A model generated the notes under the pieces. That model made no database searches. It saw only the letters and a list, made by a program, of their open reading frames with translations, and was not told where the DNA came from. From Eutypella sp. D-1 (Eukaryota > Ascomycota > Sordariomycetes > Xylariales > Diatrypaceae): a DNA stretch of 64,000 bases. A program made the translations under genes and the position numbers. Shown here one piece after another: positions 45,748 to 58,137 of the stretch (position 1 is the first letter of the stretch; each line of letters begins with the position of its first letter). The stretch lies in NCBI GenBank assembly GCA_023313575.1, contig JAJTTP010000014.1, positions 682,001 to 746,000 on the forward strand, read 5' to 3'.

Positions 45748-47254
45748 TCAGTCATCGTAGACCTCCTCGTACTCCTCAGCGTACTCGGCCTGCGCCTCCT
45801 CGTACTCCTCGCGCATCTCGCGGAGTTCCTCCTGGCGCTCCTCGAGCTCCTCGCGGTCGCTGCTCGACACCGACGACCCAGATCGCGTCTCCTCCGGCAG
45901 CGGCTGCTCGTAGAACGGCTCCGGCTCCGTCGGTACCGGCGCCGGCGCTACTGGCGGGTACGCCTCGTATGACGATTCTGCGGGCGCTGCCGCGTACACC
46001 GGTTGTGGCGGCGGCGCGGCGGCTGCTGCTGCCGCGGCTTTCTTTTCGTCGTCTGAGTCCTCGGCTGCAGGCGTGTTAGTCTAAGTAAATCTCTTTGATC
46101 TGGTGAAGGTAGATGGTGAAGGTAGGACCCTGCTAGACTTACTCAGCTCGTGGGCGATAATAGCGCCACCGATAGCACCGACGGCAAGACCTCCCGCGCC
46201 GGCAGCCATCATCATGCCGGTGTTGGAACCGCTCTTCTTCTCCTTCTCCTTGTGTCCGTCCCCGCGGTATGCATCACCCTGTTCCCCGCCATAGCCACCG
46301 GGAGGCGGGCCGCCGCCGCCCCCGTAGCCGCCTTGGTCCCCGCCGTAGCCTCCGCCCTGGCCCGGCGGCGGTCCACCCCCGTAATAGCTGTTACTCTCGC
46401 CGCGCGTCTCGTACGGCACCGGCGGTGGCGCACCACCGCCATACGGAGGCTGCTGTCCGTAGGGGGCCGGCGAACCGCTGTGCGGCGGCTGCCCGTACGG
46501 CGGCTGCTGTCCATACGGCGCGGGTGATCCGCTGCCGTAGGGCGGTTGGCCGTAGGGCGCCGGTGAGCCGCTATGCGGAGGCGGCGGTTGTCCGTACGGT
46601 GGTTGCTGTCCGTATGGTGCAGGAGACCCGCTGCCGTATGGAGGCTGTTGTCCGTACGGCGGCGCAGAACGGTCGGTTGCGTAGGGCGCTTCAGAAGCTG
46701 GGACGCCGGGGGGTGGGGCGTAGGGGCCCTGTTCACGGTGAGAGGTCAGTAATGACTCTTATCGCACTTGCCAATATGGGATGGGTCTTCTAAAAATGGT
46801 ATCGCTTACCTGGGGCGGAGGCGCGTAGGTCGTAGGTGGATCCCATTGCGAACGACCCGTCGCTTGCTCGACGTAGTACCACCGGTTCTGGTTCCCGTCC
46901 CACTGCGCATGCCAGCCTGGCGGCATCGGCGGAGGCGCTCCGTATGGGGCCGGGGGACCCTGGGGAGGCGGGGGGCTACCGTAGTAGGAGCCCTGAGGCG
47001 GAGGGGGGCCGCCTTGGGGGTATCCACCACCTTGAGGGTATCCGCCGCCCTCGCCGGGATAGCCTCGGGTTTGGTCTACCGGGTTATTTTCTTGGTCAGT
47101 CACGCAAATTACGCCAACTCCAGATCCCACAAATGTCGATTTCTTTCTTGTGTGGCGTACCTTGCCCTTGTCCACTCGCCTTATTCTCGTTCTTCTTATC
47201 GTCGCCGTCGAAGAGGTCTTCGGCCTTGTCGACCAACTTCTTAAAGAAAGACAT
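45748..47254 (-). CDS. WW-domain, Pro/Gly/Gln-rich protein with glycine zipper, 420 aa, 4 exons
   Basis: Exons are complement(join(45748..46064,46143..46728,46810..47075,47161..47254)); the introns are 78, 81 and 85 nt and all phases agree. The start [15 protein letters not shown] is amphipathic. A Gly/Tyr/Pro-rich stretch precedes a WW domain at about 82-112 ([23 protein letters not shown]), with both signature Trp residues and the Pro. Residues about 121-260 are imperfect repeats of SGSPAPYGQ(Q)PPYG. A glycine zipper ([20 protein letters not shown], 291-310) could insert into or pack at a membrane. The tail is Ala/Pro-rich and then strongly acidic and helical ([18 protein letters not shown]). 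WW domains bind proline-rich ligands. The cellular role is unknown, and the repeats suggest a flexible scaffold. Confidence 0.85.
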
Positions 47255-49581
47255 CGTTGTGCGTTGGTACTAAAGAGAAAATAGAGGCCTAATAGGTGCG
47301 GTATTCGAAATGGCCGATGCGTCCGTCAGGGAGGATGGATTCGGTATGCGCACCGCGGGGGAGCTTTTTATGGCCTTCAAAATATCGGACGGAACAGGTC
47401 AGAGCCGTGCCTCTGCGTCAGTCGTGGTTCTAGACGATTCACTGGTCCTTCTAATTTCGAGATACTGTTTCAGGACGATGTCGACACACAGCACAGACAA
47501 GACTCAACATGCGGTGGGAAGGGAAGAAGGAGGCCTCGCGATAAGAAAGAAAAGAAAAAAGTATCTCCTTGCATACGTGCTATTCCATGTAGCCGGGTGG
47601 TCCGCAAAACAAAACCACTCAAGCCCCTTTCACCCCTCCTTGACAGCCCACATCAGACCCCCCGTACCGCACATTTACTGTTTCCACCTTCTGAATCTGC
47701 ATCACCCCTCTCTATCGATATTTGGGAAGATGGAGATTCTACTTGGCATCCAATTGAAGATGGGGGGGGGGGGGGGTTCCTCACTTGGCGTCCCACGCGC
47801 TAGAAGCAGGCTGCAGTGCATTGTTCGCGATCCAGAACCACCTGGGTGCCCAACAGCTTGTCGTCTATGGTCAGGATCCCGCCAGGCTGCACGTCTCACG
47901 CCGCGGCAGCGGGCTTTCTATCCGCATCTACGACATGCCTCAAGTCGTTGTGTGATGATAGTAACGAGGTACTTAGGTATGTGCGCTGATCCTGCTCAAT
48001 GAGGGCGCTCGACAAGAATACACTGGAATCTATAAGGAGACCCTGGATATCTGTGCTCCGACGTGTCTGGCATGCCTCACCGCATGTCCCAGGATCGGGC
48101 ACTGGCCACCGCCATGGGATTGGAGATATCGTGTAGTTCACTTGGTAGGCAGTAAGTAGGTATCTAGTGTGCTAAGTGAGACTCTCTTTCCAACCGTTTC
48201 CTGCTATTTCCGAAGGCCCTGTTCCTCCTTGGTTAGGCAGTCTCTTGAGAGCACACTTAGTAGACGATAAGACTTTCCCGATGCATCGGGCAATTGAGGG
48301 GGGAAATGGAGCCTCCGTTTAGAATAACCCCTCTTACCCACATCCGAAGTCTTACATACGCTCGCGATGCACGCACGTATACCACATCAGGATGTAGTTA
48401 GATATGTACATAGCTAGCTTATGTATGCGGCATGCGCCCAGTCAGACCGTCAAACAACACGGGGACGGGGCCCGGCGTCTCTCATAGGACGAGATCTTGC
48501 CAAGCCGGATACACGGTTCTCTGGAGGACGGGAACAACGAGGTGTAGCAACCTCGCTTAACTAGATTGGGCTACGGCACCATGCATGTATCCTCAAGCAA
48601 AAAGAATGATTTCATTCAGGATCATGGGCGGCCTCTGAGTTACAGATATATGGCTAAACCGACAATTTTCGGCGTATCTAAGCTGGAGGAAGAGACTGCG
48701 ATAATTTGAAAAATATATCAAAAAATGAGCGCCAAGGCTTATCCATAGCTACCACGATGATCATCCATATCCTTCGCTTCAGCTCTGCAGGGGTTTATGC
48801 CTGCCATGCGCCGAAAAAAAAGCTTGGCCGCGGGCCCCCGGGCGGCCCCCCCAACCCGAAAGCGGCAATCGTCTTGAGGCCTCCGACGAATCAGGTCCCC
48901 GCGATTTCCTGGGTCTGCCAGCGAAGATGAGGCTCGGCGCAGGGTCCGGTTTATGTCGTGCTAGCAAAGAACGTCGACGCCTTGACGCCGAAATCCCCGA
49001 TATCCGCAGGCGCCCGGTCGAGCATTGACCGTGTCCCCGAGACGAGTCCGACTACGATAGTGACTGAGGGAAGAGATCAATTCACGTTGCTTATCACCTC
49101 CCATGTACGTATATGGATGTATGTCCATGCGCAATGACGAGAATGCTAAAGCACGACCCGGGCGGCCTCCGCACGGCGCAACAGGTCTGGCGTTACACAC
49201 GTATATGTGCTCCATTCAAGACTCTACAGGCCAACAAACTAGTAGTATGTAATGACAGGGAAGAACATCAGGATGGACCCTACAGTGCGATGGCTGCGCT
49301 AACTAATGCATGATAGCGGGCCGCGTCGACCGCAACCGGACCAGTGGGAAGGGAAGAGAACATTCTCACTGCAACTGCATGGTAAGTATGTGCACCGAAG
49401 CCATGTAAATCTCGCGATAACTTTAAGCACTTACAACTGCTCTCCGGGGCTCTATTCTCGCCTACCAGAGCCATATACATTTATATTACTCAGCTAGGAT
49501 GCCTTCAATGCGTATTCGCCCAGATTGATGATTAGTTCGGACTAAATGGCGTCGGCTCCGATGAAATAATGGTTCAAGTGA

Positions 49582-49968
49582 TACCTACCCCAGAGTAGCA
49601 TTGCATATCTGTTCCCTGTCAAGGACGAATGGTTACTTCACGATGCTTTCTATCAAACCTATGTACATATTCTGGGACGAGATCTACTCAGGGTCATAAC
49701 TCAACTCCGACCAGGGTTACATCATTCCCGTCATCTATTAGGACGTCAACATGAGACTCTTGTCAAAGCATATCATACGGGGAAGATAGAAGCCGGAGAG
49801 TCACTATTAGGTAGCTGGATGGCAATAAGGGCAGATGCCCAATATTTATGGAACCCTACCGCTTTCTACGCTCATGGAGTGAGTGCATGGGGCTACAACA
49901 TCAGAGCCCTACTCGTCACCTCAATTATTCCCCATTGCATTAAGCGCTACTTATTCGAACCTAATTAG
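49582..49968 (+). other. Unassigned 129-codon open stretch without a 5' start
   Basis: A stop-to-stop frame in the same phase as the hydrolase relic that follows, ending at TAG 49966-49968. It reads FPVKDEWLLHDAFYQTYVHI and later HLLGRQHETLVKAYHTGK, with ordinary amino-acid composition rather than low complexity. The only internal ATG is late. I do not recognise a family. It may be part of a dead gene or chance. Confidence 0.3.
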
Positions 49969-50322
49969 GAGGACGGCTGGTTCTACTACCACAGTATATC
50001 GGGGGTGACCGCCCAGGTGTTTTCGGACCTTCCCCGTGAGGAGGGCGAGGCTTGGGCCAGAAAACTGGTAAAGCATTCGGTTGCTAGTTTTGCTAGCCCT
50101 CTGACCTATAGTGGCTACAAGGATGTGCCTGTGTTTTCCTTGGTATGCGAGGATTATCTTTCCATCTCAGTCGAAACCAAGAGATCCCAAGCCGAAATGA
50201 TTGAGTGAGTGAGCAGCAGCAAGGTTGATGTTACGAGCATCAACTCCGGTCACGTTCCGCCTGTTAGCCATCCGAATGACGTGATTAGGTGGATTCTTCA
50301 GGCGGCCAGCCGTTATGCCTAG
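49969..50322 (+). pseudogene. Alpha/beta-hydrolase C-terminal relic with internal stop
   Basis: After an intron-like TAATTAG end, the frame reads EDGWFYYHSISGVTAQVF, then LPREEGEAWARKLVKHSVA, FASPLTYSGYKDVPVFSLVC, and after the stop KVDVTSINSGHVPPVSHPND. This is the C-terminal half of fungal alpha/beta-hydrolases, with the catalytic-histidine motif SGH. A TGA at 50206-50208 interrupts the frame, which continues unchanged to TAG at 50320-50322. CGA to TGA is a simple C-to-T change. The N-terminal half with the nucleophile elbow was not found. Probably a dead gene. Confidence 0.75.
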
Positions 50323-51840
50323 GATCCCATTATAAAGTCTCTGAATATGGCCTCCGATTCAACCTATGTTCGATGTATCTGTCTCTTCTGCTTCCAACCC
50401 ATCTCCTTCTGATCTCGGACAGCAACTTGTTTGACATCGACCAGTTCTAATATACAGTTAGCATGAGCTTGTGTTAGAACGGCCACAGAGTTACCACCAT
50501 GGGGTGGAACGTGTCCTCTGCTCCATCAGCAGTCGGTGTAGAAAGTTTGCTCATGAATGAGAATGATATGAAGGTTGAATGTTAACCGAAGACAGAGTTA
50601 TAGGTTGATAAATAAAAGGAAAACCACCGTCTGAGGAATTTGGACCTACGATCTATCAAGTGTCTCAATAGTATAACTGATATATTGCACAAAGACTCAG
50701 CTGGTCTTCCAGCTGATATTTCTCAATTTACGCACCTGAACACCTGTTGACTTCTGCCCTGTTCCCTATCCAGTGGTTAATATACGACACAATGAAACAG
50801 GCATTTCAAATAGCGGGATAACAAATATTAATAACAGATGATTGAAGGTATTCCATCCATAATCGCTGAATAGCCTAGTAAAATCTTCCGCCAAGTATCA
50901 CACTCCTATCGTCCTTAGCACAGGTCCAGGAAAAAAAGTTATTTGAAGCACACCAAGAACCTTTCTTCTTAACATGTTAGATATTTAACGTGATATGCTA
51001 CTAGCTATCTCATTATAACGTGTGATTTATGGCTTCTTTGTCACGTATATATGAATTTAGTAGCCCTTAACTATAATAGATTGTTTATAACCAACCCTGT
51101 GGCTATGGTAGAGTTTCCTTCATGCCTCTTTGGTATGGTGTGCTTTGGATTGGATGCCCCCTCTCTAAGTAGGCTGTACGTATAACCTGCCTGGCATATT
51201 TCCTTGAAACTACTTGCTATGATAAGATTGAGAGACCCCGTCGGCTGGCCGACCTAATCAAGATTTTCCACCAACATATCTATCCCACATCCATACCTAC
51301 AGAAACAAATGTATTAAAGCATACATTTCTTTCCCCCTAAACTTCTCTGTATTGCTTTTCCCTATCTTTATACCGGATTTACTTAAAACATTCATCATCC
51401 CCATTTAAACTTCTATAGTATGAACTCCCCTTCGACAATCTTATATACGATACTGTGGTTCCTCTTCAAGATACTTATATTGCCAGAGAGCCCCGCACCT
51501 TCCTTGGTAGAGCCGAAAATATCAGGCCTTCAAGTTTACCTACCAAAGTACCTATAGGTACCATCAACTTCCAAGGCCACCTCCAGACCTTAAGAAGTAC
51601 CGTACCTCCTTGTAAAGGCGGGCTTGCGTCCATATATACCTTGGTACCTCGAGAGGTTTCAACGGGCATTTACTAAAAGTATTAGGTAACCTTGGAAATA
51701 ATCTCCCAACACCAGCAGCTCTTTCTCCAACTTACTTCAGTATCTCTCGTTCTCGTATCTCACTTATTCCTCTACATCCTGTCTTTCTTCTCACTACCTC
51801 AATTTCCTTTCTCGCTACCCTACCACTTCACCATCTCATC

Positions 51841-54800
51841 ATGGATCGGGTGAGAGAGACTCTGCAGCTGAAGTTCCCAGAGTGGTATGCCGCCCAGAGG
51901 AGTCAAGAACGGACAGATCGTAATGTCATCTTGCTCGACGATGATCCCAAGTATCGTGAATTCACAGTCTGCTTTCCTTGGGTTCTACGCCCAAATGCCC
52001 TAGCAGAACTGTTCGATAAATTCGAGAAGAAAGTGCCGGTATGTTTCCTCCAAATAAATCTAAGCAAGAAAATGCCACTCATATTCATTGTGTCGTTTTT
52101 CTTTTTTAGGATGCGGAGATCCGCTTTGAACTTCGGGATGGCATGCTCAGAATTCGCTGTGCCCCAGAGGACGAGGGTCGACAGACGAGTTTCCTATGCA
52201 AGATTCTTGATAATGTCGTCATAAGCGACGATGACAAGCTTGCCAAAGTCATCTCAGCCGACGACTGGAACACATCCCAACTCGGCGACGAGATGATGCA
52301 TCAATTTGAGCCATTTTGCACTCCTCGCTCAGTAGTCAGACGCAAGTTCAGAGGCAAATGGGACTTGCCACATATTAAAGAACTCGAGAACTTCACTGTG
52401 TCCGACGTCTTTCCTAATGAACTCCTTGTAGCGATCCAAGAAGTAACCGGTACTATCTTGGTCGTTACCCCTGGCCAATCTATGGTATGGATTGGGGCCG
52501 ACACGGAACGTGAAGTCGCCGTTGTGAAGAAGAAGCTTACAACGCTTATCAACTGTTGGGTACGTTCAACCCATTAGCCATAGTATCCGCTTCAGATCCA
52601 TGTTGACAATTTGCTAGGCGCTTGGAAGAATTGACAAGACCGCACATTTCTTTCTCCCTGAGAGAAGCCAAGGCTGGATGGTCGCTTTCCGCTACTTGGG
52701 ACATGTGAGCAGCAGATTTTTGTCGACCTTTTTCCTCGATCGCGACAAGCATCCGACAAATCATTATACCAAGCTATTTAAGCGAGGTGTGGGACTCTGC
52801 GCCCTGTCTTGGGATCCAACGAAGCGCGAGTTTGCGCCAATTCCATTGAAAGAGGTTCCGGGGACTAGTTCAAATACACATCAAGATGAACCGTTCAAGG
52901 CCTTCGATCAATGTAAATATCCGGCGAAAAATCGCTCGCCCAGCTTCATGGAACATCTCATCATGCGAGGCGTGAGTTCATGGGTTGAGCGTTTGGACAA
53001 GGCTGACGTAGAGTCTTCTGTCAATCCTGGGAAGCCTACATCAGCCCCTGGATCCGGTGTGAGTGGAGTAACGGGCGGGAGAACTCGCACGGAAAGCACC
53101 ATCGGTTATAACCCCCGTCTCCCTACGTCTGACACAGGCAACCCGGAATCGTCAGCCCGGAAAACCGGAGGAAGCTCGTCAGAGTCTGTCCAGTCTCAAT
53201 CGATGACACGAAACCAAGAGCAATCCGATCAGCCGCGGAGTTTGGACATCCCACGTATCAGAGCCGTGGTGCCTAAGCTCGTGGACAGCGAGAGTGATCG
53301 TGTCGAAAGCCGATCCAGCATTCCCAAATCATCAGAGGCCGGTTGTACTGAAGAACAGGACGTGGGTATAGTGGATGAAGCTTCAACTCAAGGGTTACAG
53401 GATCCAGGTACAGACACTGGGACAGAACTGGGGATTTCGGAAGGCGAAAGCCAGGACATTCTCTCCACAGGCGATACCTACTCTCCGAGTCAGTTAGCAA
53501 CCCCTTCTGGACTACTGGCAACGGACACTCGCCTCAGCTTCGAAGACCCTTTTCGGAACCTGTTTCAGGAAGCAAAACTGTCCTTGATGACCGGTAACTC
53601 GAGCACAGTGCCGGAGAGTCATGTTTCATCCAACAATCACACGAGGGGTCAGTCTTCGACAGATATGAACTTCAAAGTCGCGGAGAAAGAAACCCGTAAA
53701 CTACACAACACAATGCGCCAGAACGCGGGCTCGAGAAACAGAGGACCCAAGAATCGCTCGAAAACCCAACGCGGTCCCACTTCTTCAGAACGAGTTTCCG
53801 GTGCTACATCACAGAGCGTCTCAGTTCAACAGACTCATAGGCCCGAGCTCGTTCCAGGAGTGAATACAACCCTTGTCGATATTCTGAAGCCCCTAAGAGC
53901 ATACGTCGGAAAGGTATCGGTGAAAGCGCAACTGGGAAGGTTCAGCTTTATGAATGTTACCAAACCGTATGTTCTGTCAGGCCCCGAGGGAGGTCCACAG
54001 CACTGCGAGCCAGCAACAATGAAAAATTCGCTGGATTCGAGACACTCAGCACCTAACTCTATCTGGCTCACATCGATTCTTACGACAGAAGGATCTGAAG
54101 CGAACCTTATTGCTAACATAAAGGAAGCAGACGGAACGATAATGTGGAATCTCTTTAACAGGCGCGCATTTTATGTATTTCCTTGTACAGCAACCACCGC
54201 GACTGGTAAAGTAGACTTCTTCGTTGAGGTCGATGCCAGCAACTTTACCTACCGCGTTCAGCTACAGGATGACCGCCCAACTAAGCTTTTTATGCATTGT
54301 TTGGTGCGTTACTGGGACTTCCAGTTGACGGTATCCGCAACCCCAAACCTGCAGCAGGTCCACGAGACGTTCGCGAAAGACCTTGTGAGCTCGCTCACAG
54401 TGACGTAAGTTGCTCGTCGCATAATAAACAAGAGTATTTAGCTAATTTGCCTAATTCAGCCCGAATCCCTCCGGCCCACCCAAGTTAGAGTTTGCCATTA
54501 GTAGAGGGTATCGTGTCGAGGTTCTCACGATCCGAACTCGTAACGTCGCGAGCTACGCCCGACGGTCAAGGCGCCCGTCCTCATCGATATCGAATCCGCA
54601 AGAACAGTTCACGGTGCTCGAACTATCTGAGGTTCACGATATGGATAGTGTGTACGTGAGCTCTAAACAAGCCGATGCCGACGTATACACCTCCGAGCGC
54701 TTCCCGGGCAATATGAAGAAGGGCCAGCCACCCATGTGGATAGAAGCGTGCATCCAGTCCAACGTGATCCACTCGGCCTTCCAGAAAAACGAGACCCTCG

Positions 54801-55027
54801 AGCTCGGAGACGAAGCTGCCTGGTCTCCCGAAGAGCTCCGCGACCTGGGCGCGTTCGACGATCTCGTCACGGCGGCGGCCGACACCGTCAAGCAGATCGA
54901 TGCGGTAGGGTATTGGTGCGACAATGGCCGCGCCGCTGCGACCCAGGGCTCAACCAAAGACACTTACAAGCCGCTGGGTGCTCACGCTCCAGACGGTTCC
55001 TCCAGCAAAAAGGTGGTCTTTTGGTAG
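51841..55027 (+). CDS. Conserved-looking orphan protein, 1000 aa, 4 exons
   Basis: Exons join(51841..52038,52110..52559,52618..54404,54460..55027); the introns are 71, 58 and 55 nt and phases agree, giving exactly 1000 residues. I do not recognise a named family. Residues 1-216 look globular. The segment 168-216 (FPNELLVAIQEVTGTILVV, then VWIGADTEREVAVVKKKLTT) has the spacing of a KH-like RNA-binding fold, but no GxxG loop is clear. Residues 217-285 are globular (HFFLPERSQGWMVAFRYLG). Residues about 300-610 are Ser/Thr/Glu-rich and probably disordered. A second structured part runs from about 620 to 985 and includes PYVLSGPEGG, ANLIANIKEADGTIMWNLFN and ERFPGNMKKGQPPMWIEACI. No transmembrane helix or signal peptide is seen. 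An RNA-related role is only a guess. Confidence 0.8.
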
Positions 55028-56479
55028 TTTCGGGCCTACCTTCGCATTTCTCGGGGTATATAGTATATACACCACCCCTTCTCATACGTCTCTCCTGCCC
55101 AACTAGACTTTCCCGTATCGACTTCCTCATCAATACTTCTCAACCGCTCCCTCAAAAGGGTGGGTTATCGATGGCATCATATAGATTGGTCTGGAATTCC
55201 GGAGGCAGGTGCACTGCTGACTCCCCGACCATCCTGGCTATCACCCCACTGTGTCTCTCCTTCAGGGAGGCCTCCGCGGAAGTCTCAACACCCTCTGCTC
55301 GCATCAGCACCGCCAGCCGTCACCACGACTAACCCACCGGGAACTTATCAACCATTTCTTGTTTTCTTTTCTGATATATATCTATATATCTATATCTCCT
55401 TTCCTCCCTCTTCTCCTTTTCACGCGCGATTTTATGGTTAGGATTTGCAGTATTAGGATATTCTAGTGGCCGTTGGTTCGGTGCAAGGGGGGGCGGGGGG
55501 AGGAGGCGCTGATGGCTTGACCTACTCATCTAGCTCTGTAGTTTTAGTGTACGATAGCAATAAAGAAAAAACGGTGTGTCCACGAGACTTATTGAGTTTC
55601 TCCCATTCTGAGACCAAAAAGAAAGAAAAAAACTATGCTAGTAGTTTCTAAGTAAGTGACCAAAGGCTCTATAATTTCATTTTTTGCTTGTTACCACTAC
55701 TGCTGAAGAACCCAAAAAACGAAAATGGAAACGTGATGAAAAACGTTGTCCCGTGTCGTCTCATGTCGGTTTTGGATACAAAAAAAAAAGTAACTCGTAC
55801 TCCGCCCCCCATGCCCCCCCCCCTCCTAAACATAATCCTAACCCTGTTTTGTCCTGTACCTATAATAATTCCACTTCTCTTTCTACTACTGGGTGGGGAT
55901 CCGGAATTTTGTTTTTGGCTAGGCTAGCGTGCGTGCCCCTTGACCTCGTTCTTATGGCTGGCTTGGCTGGATGGCTACCTGTTAGATAACCCAAGTAGTA
56001 GGCAATGGCGCGGAGTGGCGTGGCATGGCGCGGGTGCGGTGCGGTGCGGTGTGTCCATCAACCACGCATGGCATGTCATGCCATCATTCCCGCTCCCTGC
56101 GGAACATCCCCAGGACATTGACAGCCCGCAGCGTTCTGTCATGGTAGCCGGGACATTCTTCCTCATGCCTGGGCGCGAGGCGCGGGCCGGCGTTTGGCGT
56201 CTTGTTCCCGTCCCTGTTCCTGTTCCCGTTGACGCCGGTACTGGTGTTGCCGAGGCCGACAACCCGTTCCGCTATCCAATTCTTCCCGCTGGCATCGCCC
56301 TGCTGCTTCACGCTCTTGCGCCTGTTCTCTCCCATCCCCATCCCCGTGCCCCTGCGACCCCACCTACCGATTGCGCCGTGCGCGTGACCGCTCCCCAGAC
56401 CACCGTGATCTAGACCGCCGCGGGCTGGACCTGGACCTGGACCCTAACCGCGACCCTGGCCCCGGCCCTGGCCCTCGTG
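55028..56479. other. Convergent intergenic region with short repeats
   Basis: Lies between the 3' ends of the 1000-residue gene and verprolin. It holds three GTGCG units at 56034-56048, GGCATGGCG-type words, and a CCTGGC/CCTGGA hexamer run at about 56424-56475. No gene is supported. Part is probably verprolin 3' UTR. Confidence 0.55.
56424..56475. repeat. Degenerate CCTGGM hexamer array
   Basis: Successive hexamers such as CTGGAC and CTGGCC, reading as alternating Leu-Asp or Pro-Gly. It lies just beyond the verprolin stop codon. Confidence 0.7.
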
Positions 56480-58137
56480 CTAAAGGGCGCTCAGGTCCAG
56501 CGGCACGCTGCTGCCCCTGCCGGCGCGGTACCTCCTGGGGCCGCCCTGGAAGGGCCTAGGCTTGGGAAGCTGGGACTCGTCGGGGAATCGCCAGCGGGGG
56601 TCGTGGACGATGATGCGCTCCCTGGGCCCGCCGATGCCGCCGCCGTATCCGCTGTCCCGGTCCCGGTCCTTATCGCGATCCTTCCCGCCGGGCGCCGGGC
56701 TCGGGCTCTTGCTACCGCCGCCGCTCCCGTTCGAGGTCGGCGACAGCGTGTAGGCGCTCGGATCTAGCATCGTAGACCGCAGGTTGGAGCCGGCGCGGGC
56801 GCGGTTCGTGGCCGCTGGAGGCTCCCGCGATGTCGGGGGCGGGGGTGCGGAGGACGGGGGTGCGGGTGGTGGTGGTGGCGGTGGCGCGGCGGGTGTGCTG
56901 CTCGACGAGGGGGGAGAACGCGGGACGCCGACGTTGGACCCTGCCAGGCGCGCAGCCTGCATCGCGATGCTGGTCGCCACGTTCTCGTTACTCGCCGACG
57001 GTGGAGGAGGTGGAGGTGGGGGCGGCTGGTGTGACCGCGATGGCGTGGCCGGCGGGGCTGGCGGTCGCGGGGCGACAGCTGGAGGGGGCGGCGGTGGTGC
57101 AGGCGGGACTGATGAAGGTGCCGGTGAAGGAGCGGCGGTGGAGGGTGGAGGTGGAGGCGGAGCCGGCGGCGGCGGTGCTGATGCGGGCGGTGGTGGTGGC
57201 GGGGCCGGCGGAGCTGGAGCTGAGCTGGCCGGTACAGGCGGTGGCGGGGCATGGGAAGGTTGATGTACCGGCATCGATGGTTTCCGGGACCCGGGCGGGG
57301 GCGGCGCGGGTTTCTTGCCAATTGGAGGCGGCGGGCCCTTCATGGAGGCTATGGATGAGGGCCTCGGCCCATCGCTCGCCATGGTCTTGCGCAGGTTGGC
57401 GGGTGATGGGAATGGAGGTGGGGCCGCGGGGGCTTGAGGTACGGCGCGGCCGGGTATAGCGGGCGCGGCTCCGAAGGGCGGTCTTGGTGGTGCGGATGGC
57501 GGCGGAGGGGCCGATCCCGTGTCTGGTTTGTATGATGCGCTGTCGTCGGCTATGGTGTTGTTAAGAACCGTTAGCAAGAATAGATCAGCAAAAGGAATTC
57601 CGTGAAGCGGAACGTACCGCCGGTATCAACGCCGCCTCCTCGCTTTTTCAGCTTTGGCATGCCGCCGGCAAACAGGCCAGCGAGCGGTGGCGCAGGTTCC
57701 GCGGCGGCGCCAGCGCCGGCATTTCCACCAACTTGTTCGCTATTGCTCCTTGCCCTGTTGTGACCGGGGATGGGCGGAGCAGAGCCGGGAGGTGCAGGAG
57801 CTTTAGGTAGACCGGGGACCGGGGGAGCTCCTCCCATCGGCGGCCCTCCTCCCCCTGATGACTTCGCTACTACGGGGGCTGAGCGGTCGTTCGTCACTGT
57901 CTTCTTGAGAGCTCTACCCTTTGAGATGTCGCCGAGAAGGGCACCCTATGACAAGGCGGTAAGTTAGTTGTCAGACCTGTACTCGAGCACGTGAAGTAGT
58001 GAGACATGGCGTTAAAGGATTATGACACAACATACTCGACCAGCACCGGCCTTTGGCAAGGAAGGCAAGCCTCCTGGAGGGGGAGGTGGCGGAGGCGGAC
58101 CTCCCATGCCTGGAGGCGGAGGTGGTGGAGGAGGCAT
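56480..58137 (-). CDS. vrp1: Verprolin (Vrp1/WIP family), 499 aa, 3 exons
   Basis: Actin-cytoskeleton adaptor that binds G-actin and WASP (Las17) and promotes Arp2/3-driven endocytosis. Exons are complement(join(56480..57549,57618..57945,58036..58137)); the introns are 90 and 68 nt, with CTAAC branch sites. The first exon encodes a poly-Pro start (MPPPPPPPPPG-like) and ends AGAGR. The next begins GALLGDISKGRALKKT, the WH2 actin-binding motif with LLGDI and LKKT. A second Lys/Arg-rich WH2-like element (LKKRGGG) is weaker. Long Pro/Ala/Ser-rich stretches follow with several PPPPP SH3/profilin sites and a short basic helical segment NLRSTML. The C-terminal WASP-binding end is RWRFPDESQLPKPRPFQGG and YRAGRGSSVPLDLSAL, typical of the family. 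Antisense Gly-rich frames are shadows. Confidence 0.95.

Larger units (their letters stand above)
47255..51840. other. 4.6-kb intergenic region with gene debris
   Basis: Divergent spacer between the WW gene and the 1000-residue gene. It contains a G16-like tract near 47762-47777, an unassigned open frame (49582-49968) and an alpha/beta-hydrolase relic (49969-50322). The sequence from about 50330 to 51700 is AT-rich without a gene. An open frame at 47310-48002 is not credible. Confidence 0.55.

Noticed and set aside
47310..48002. 230-codon plus-strand open frame upstream of the WW gene
   Set aside because: No domain, mixed composition across a G tract and no neighbouring splice support.
56784..57263. 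Gly-rich plus-strand open frame
   Set aside because: Antisense of the proline-rich exon of verprolin.
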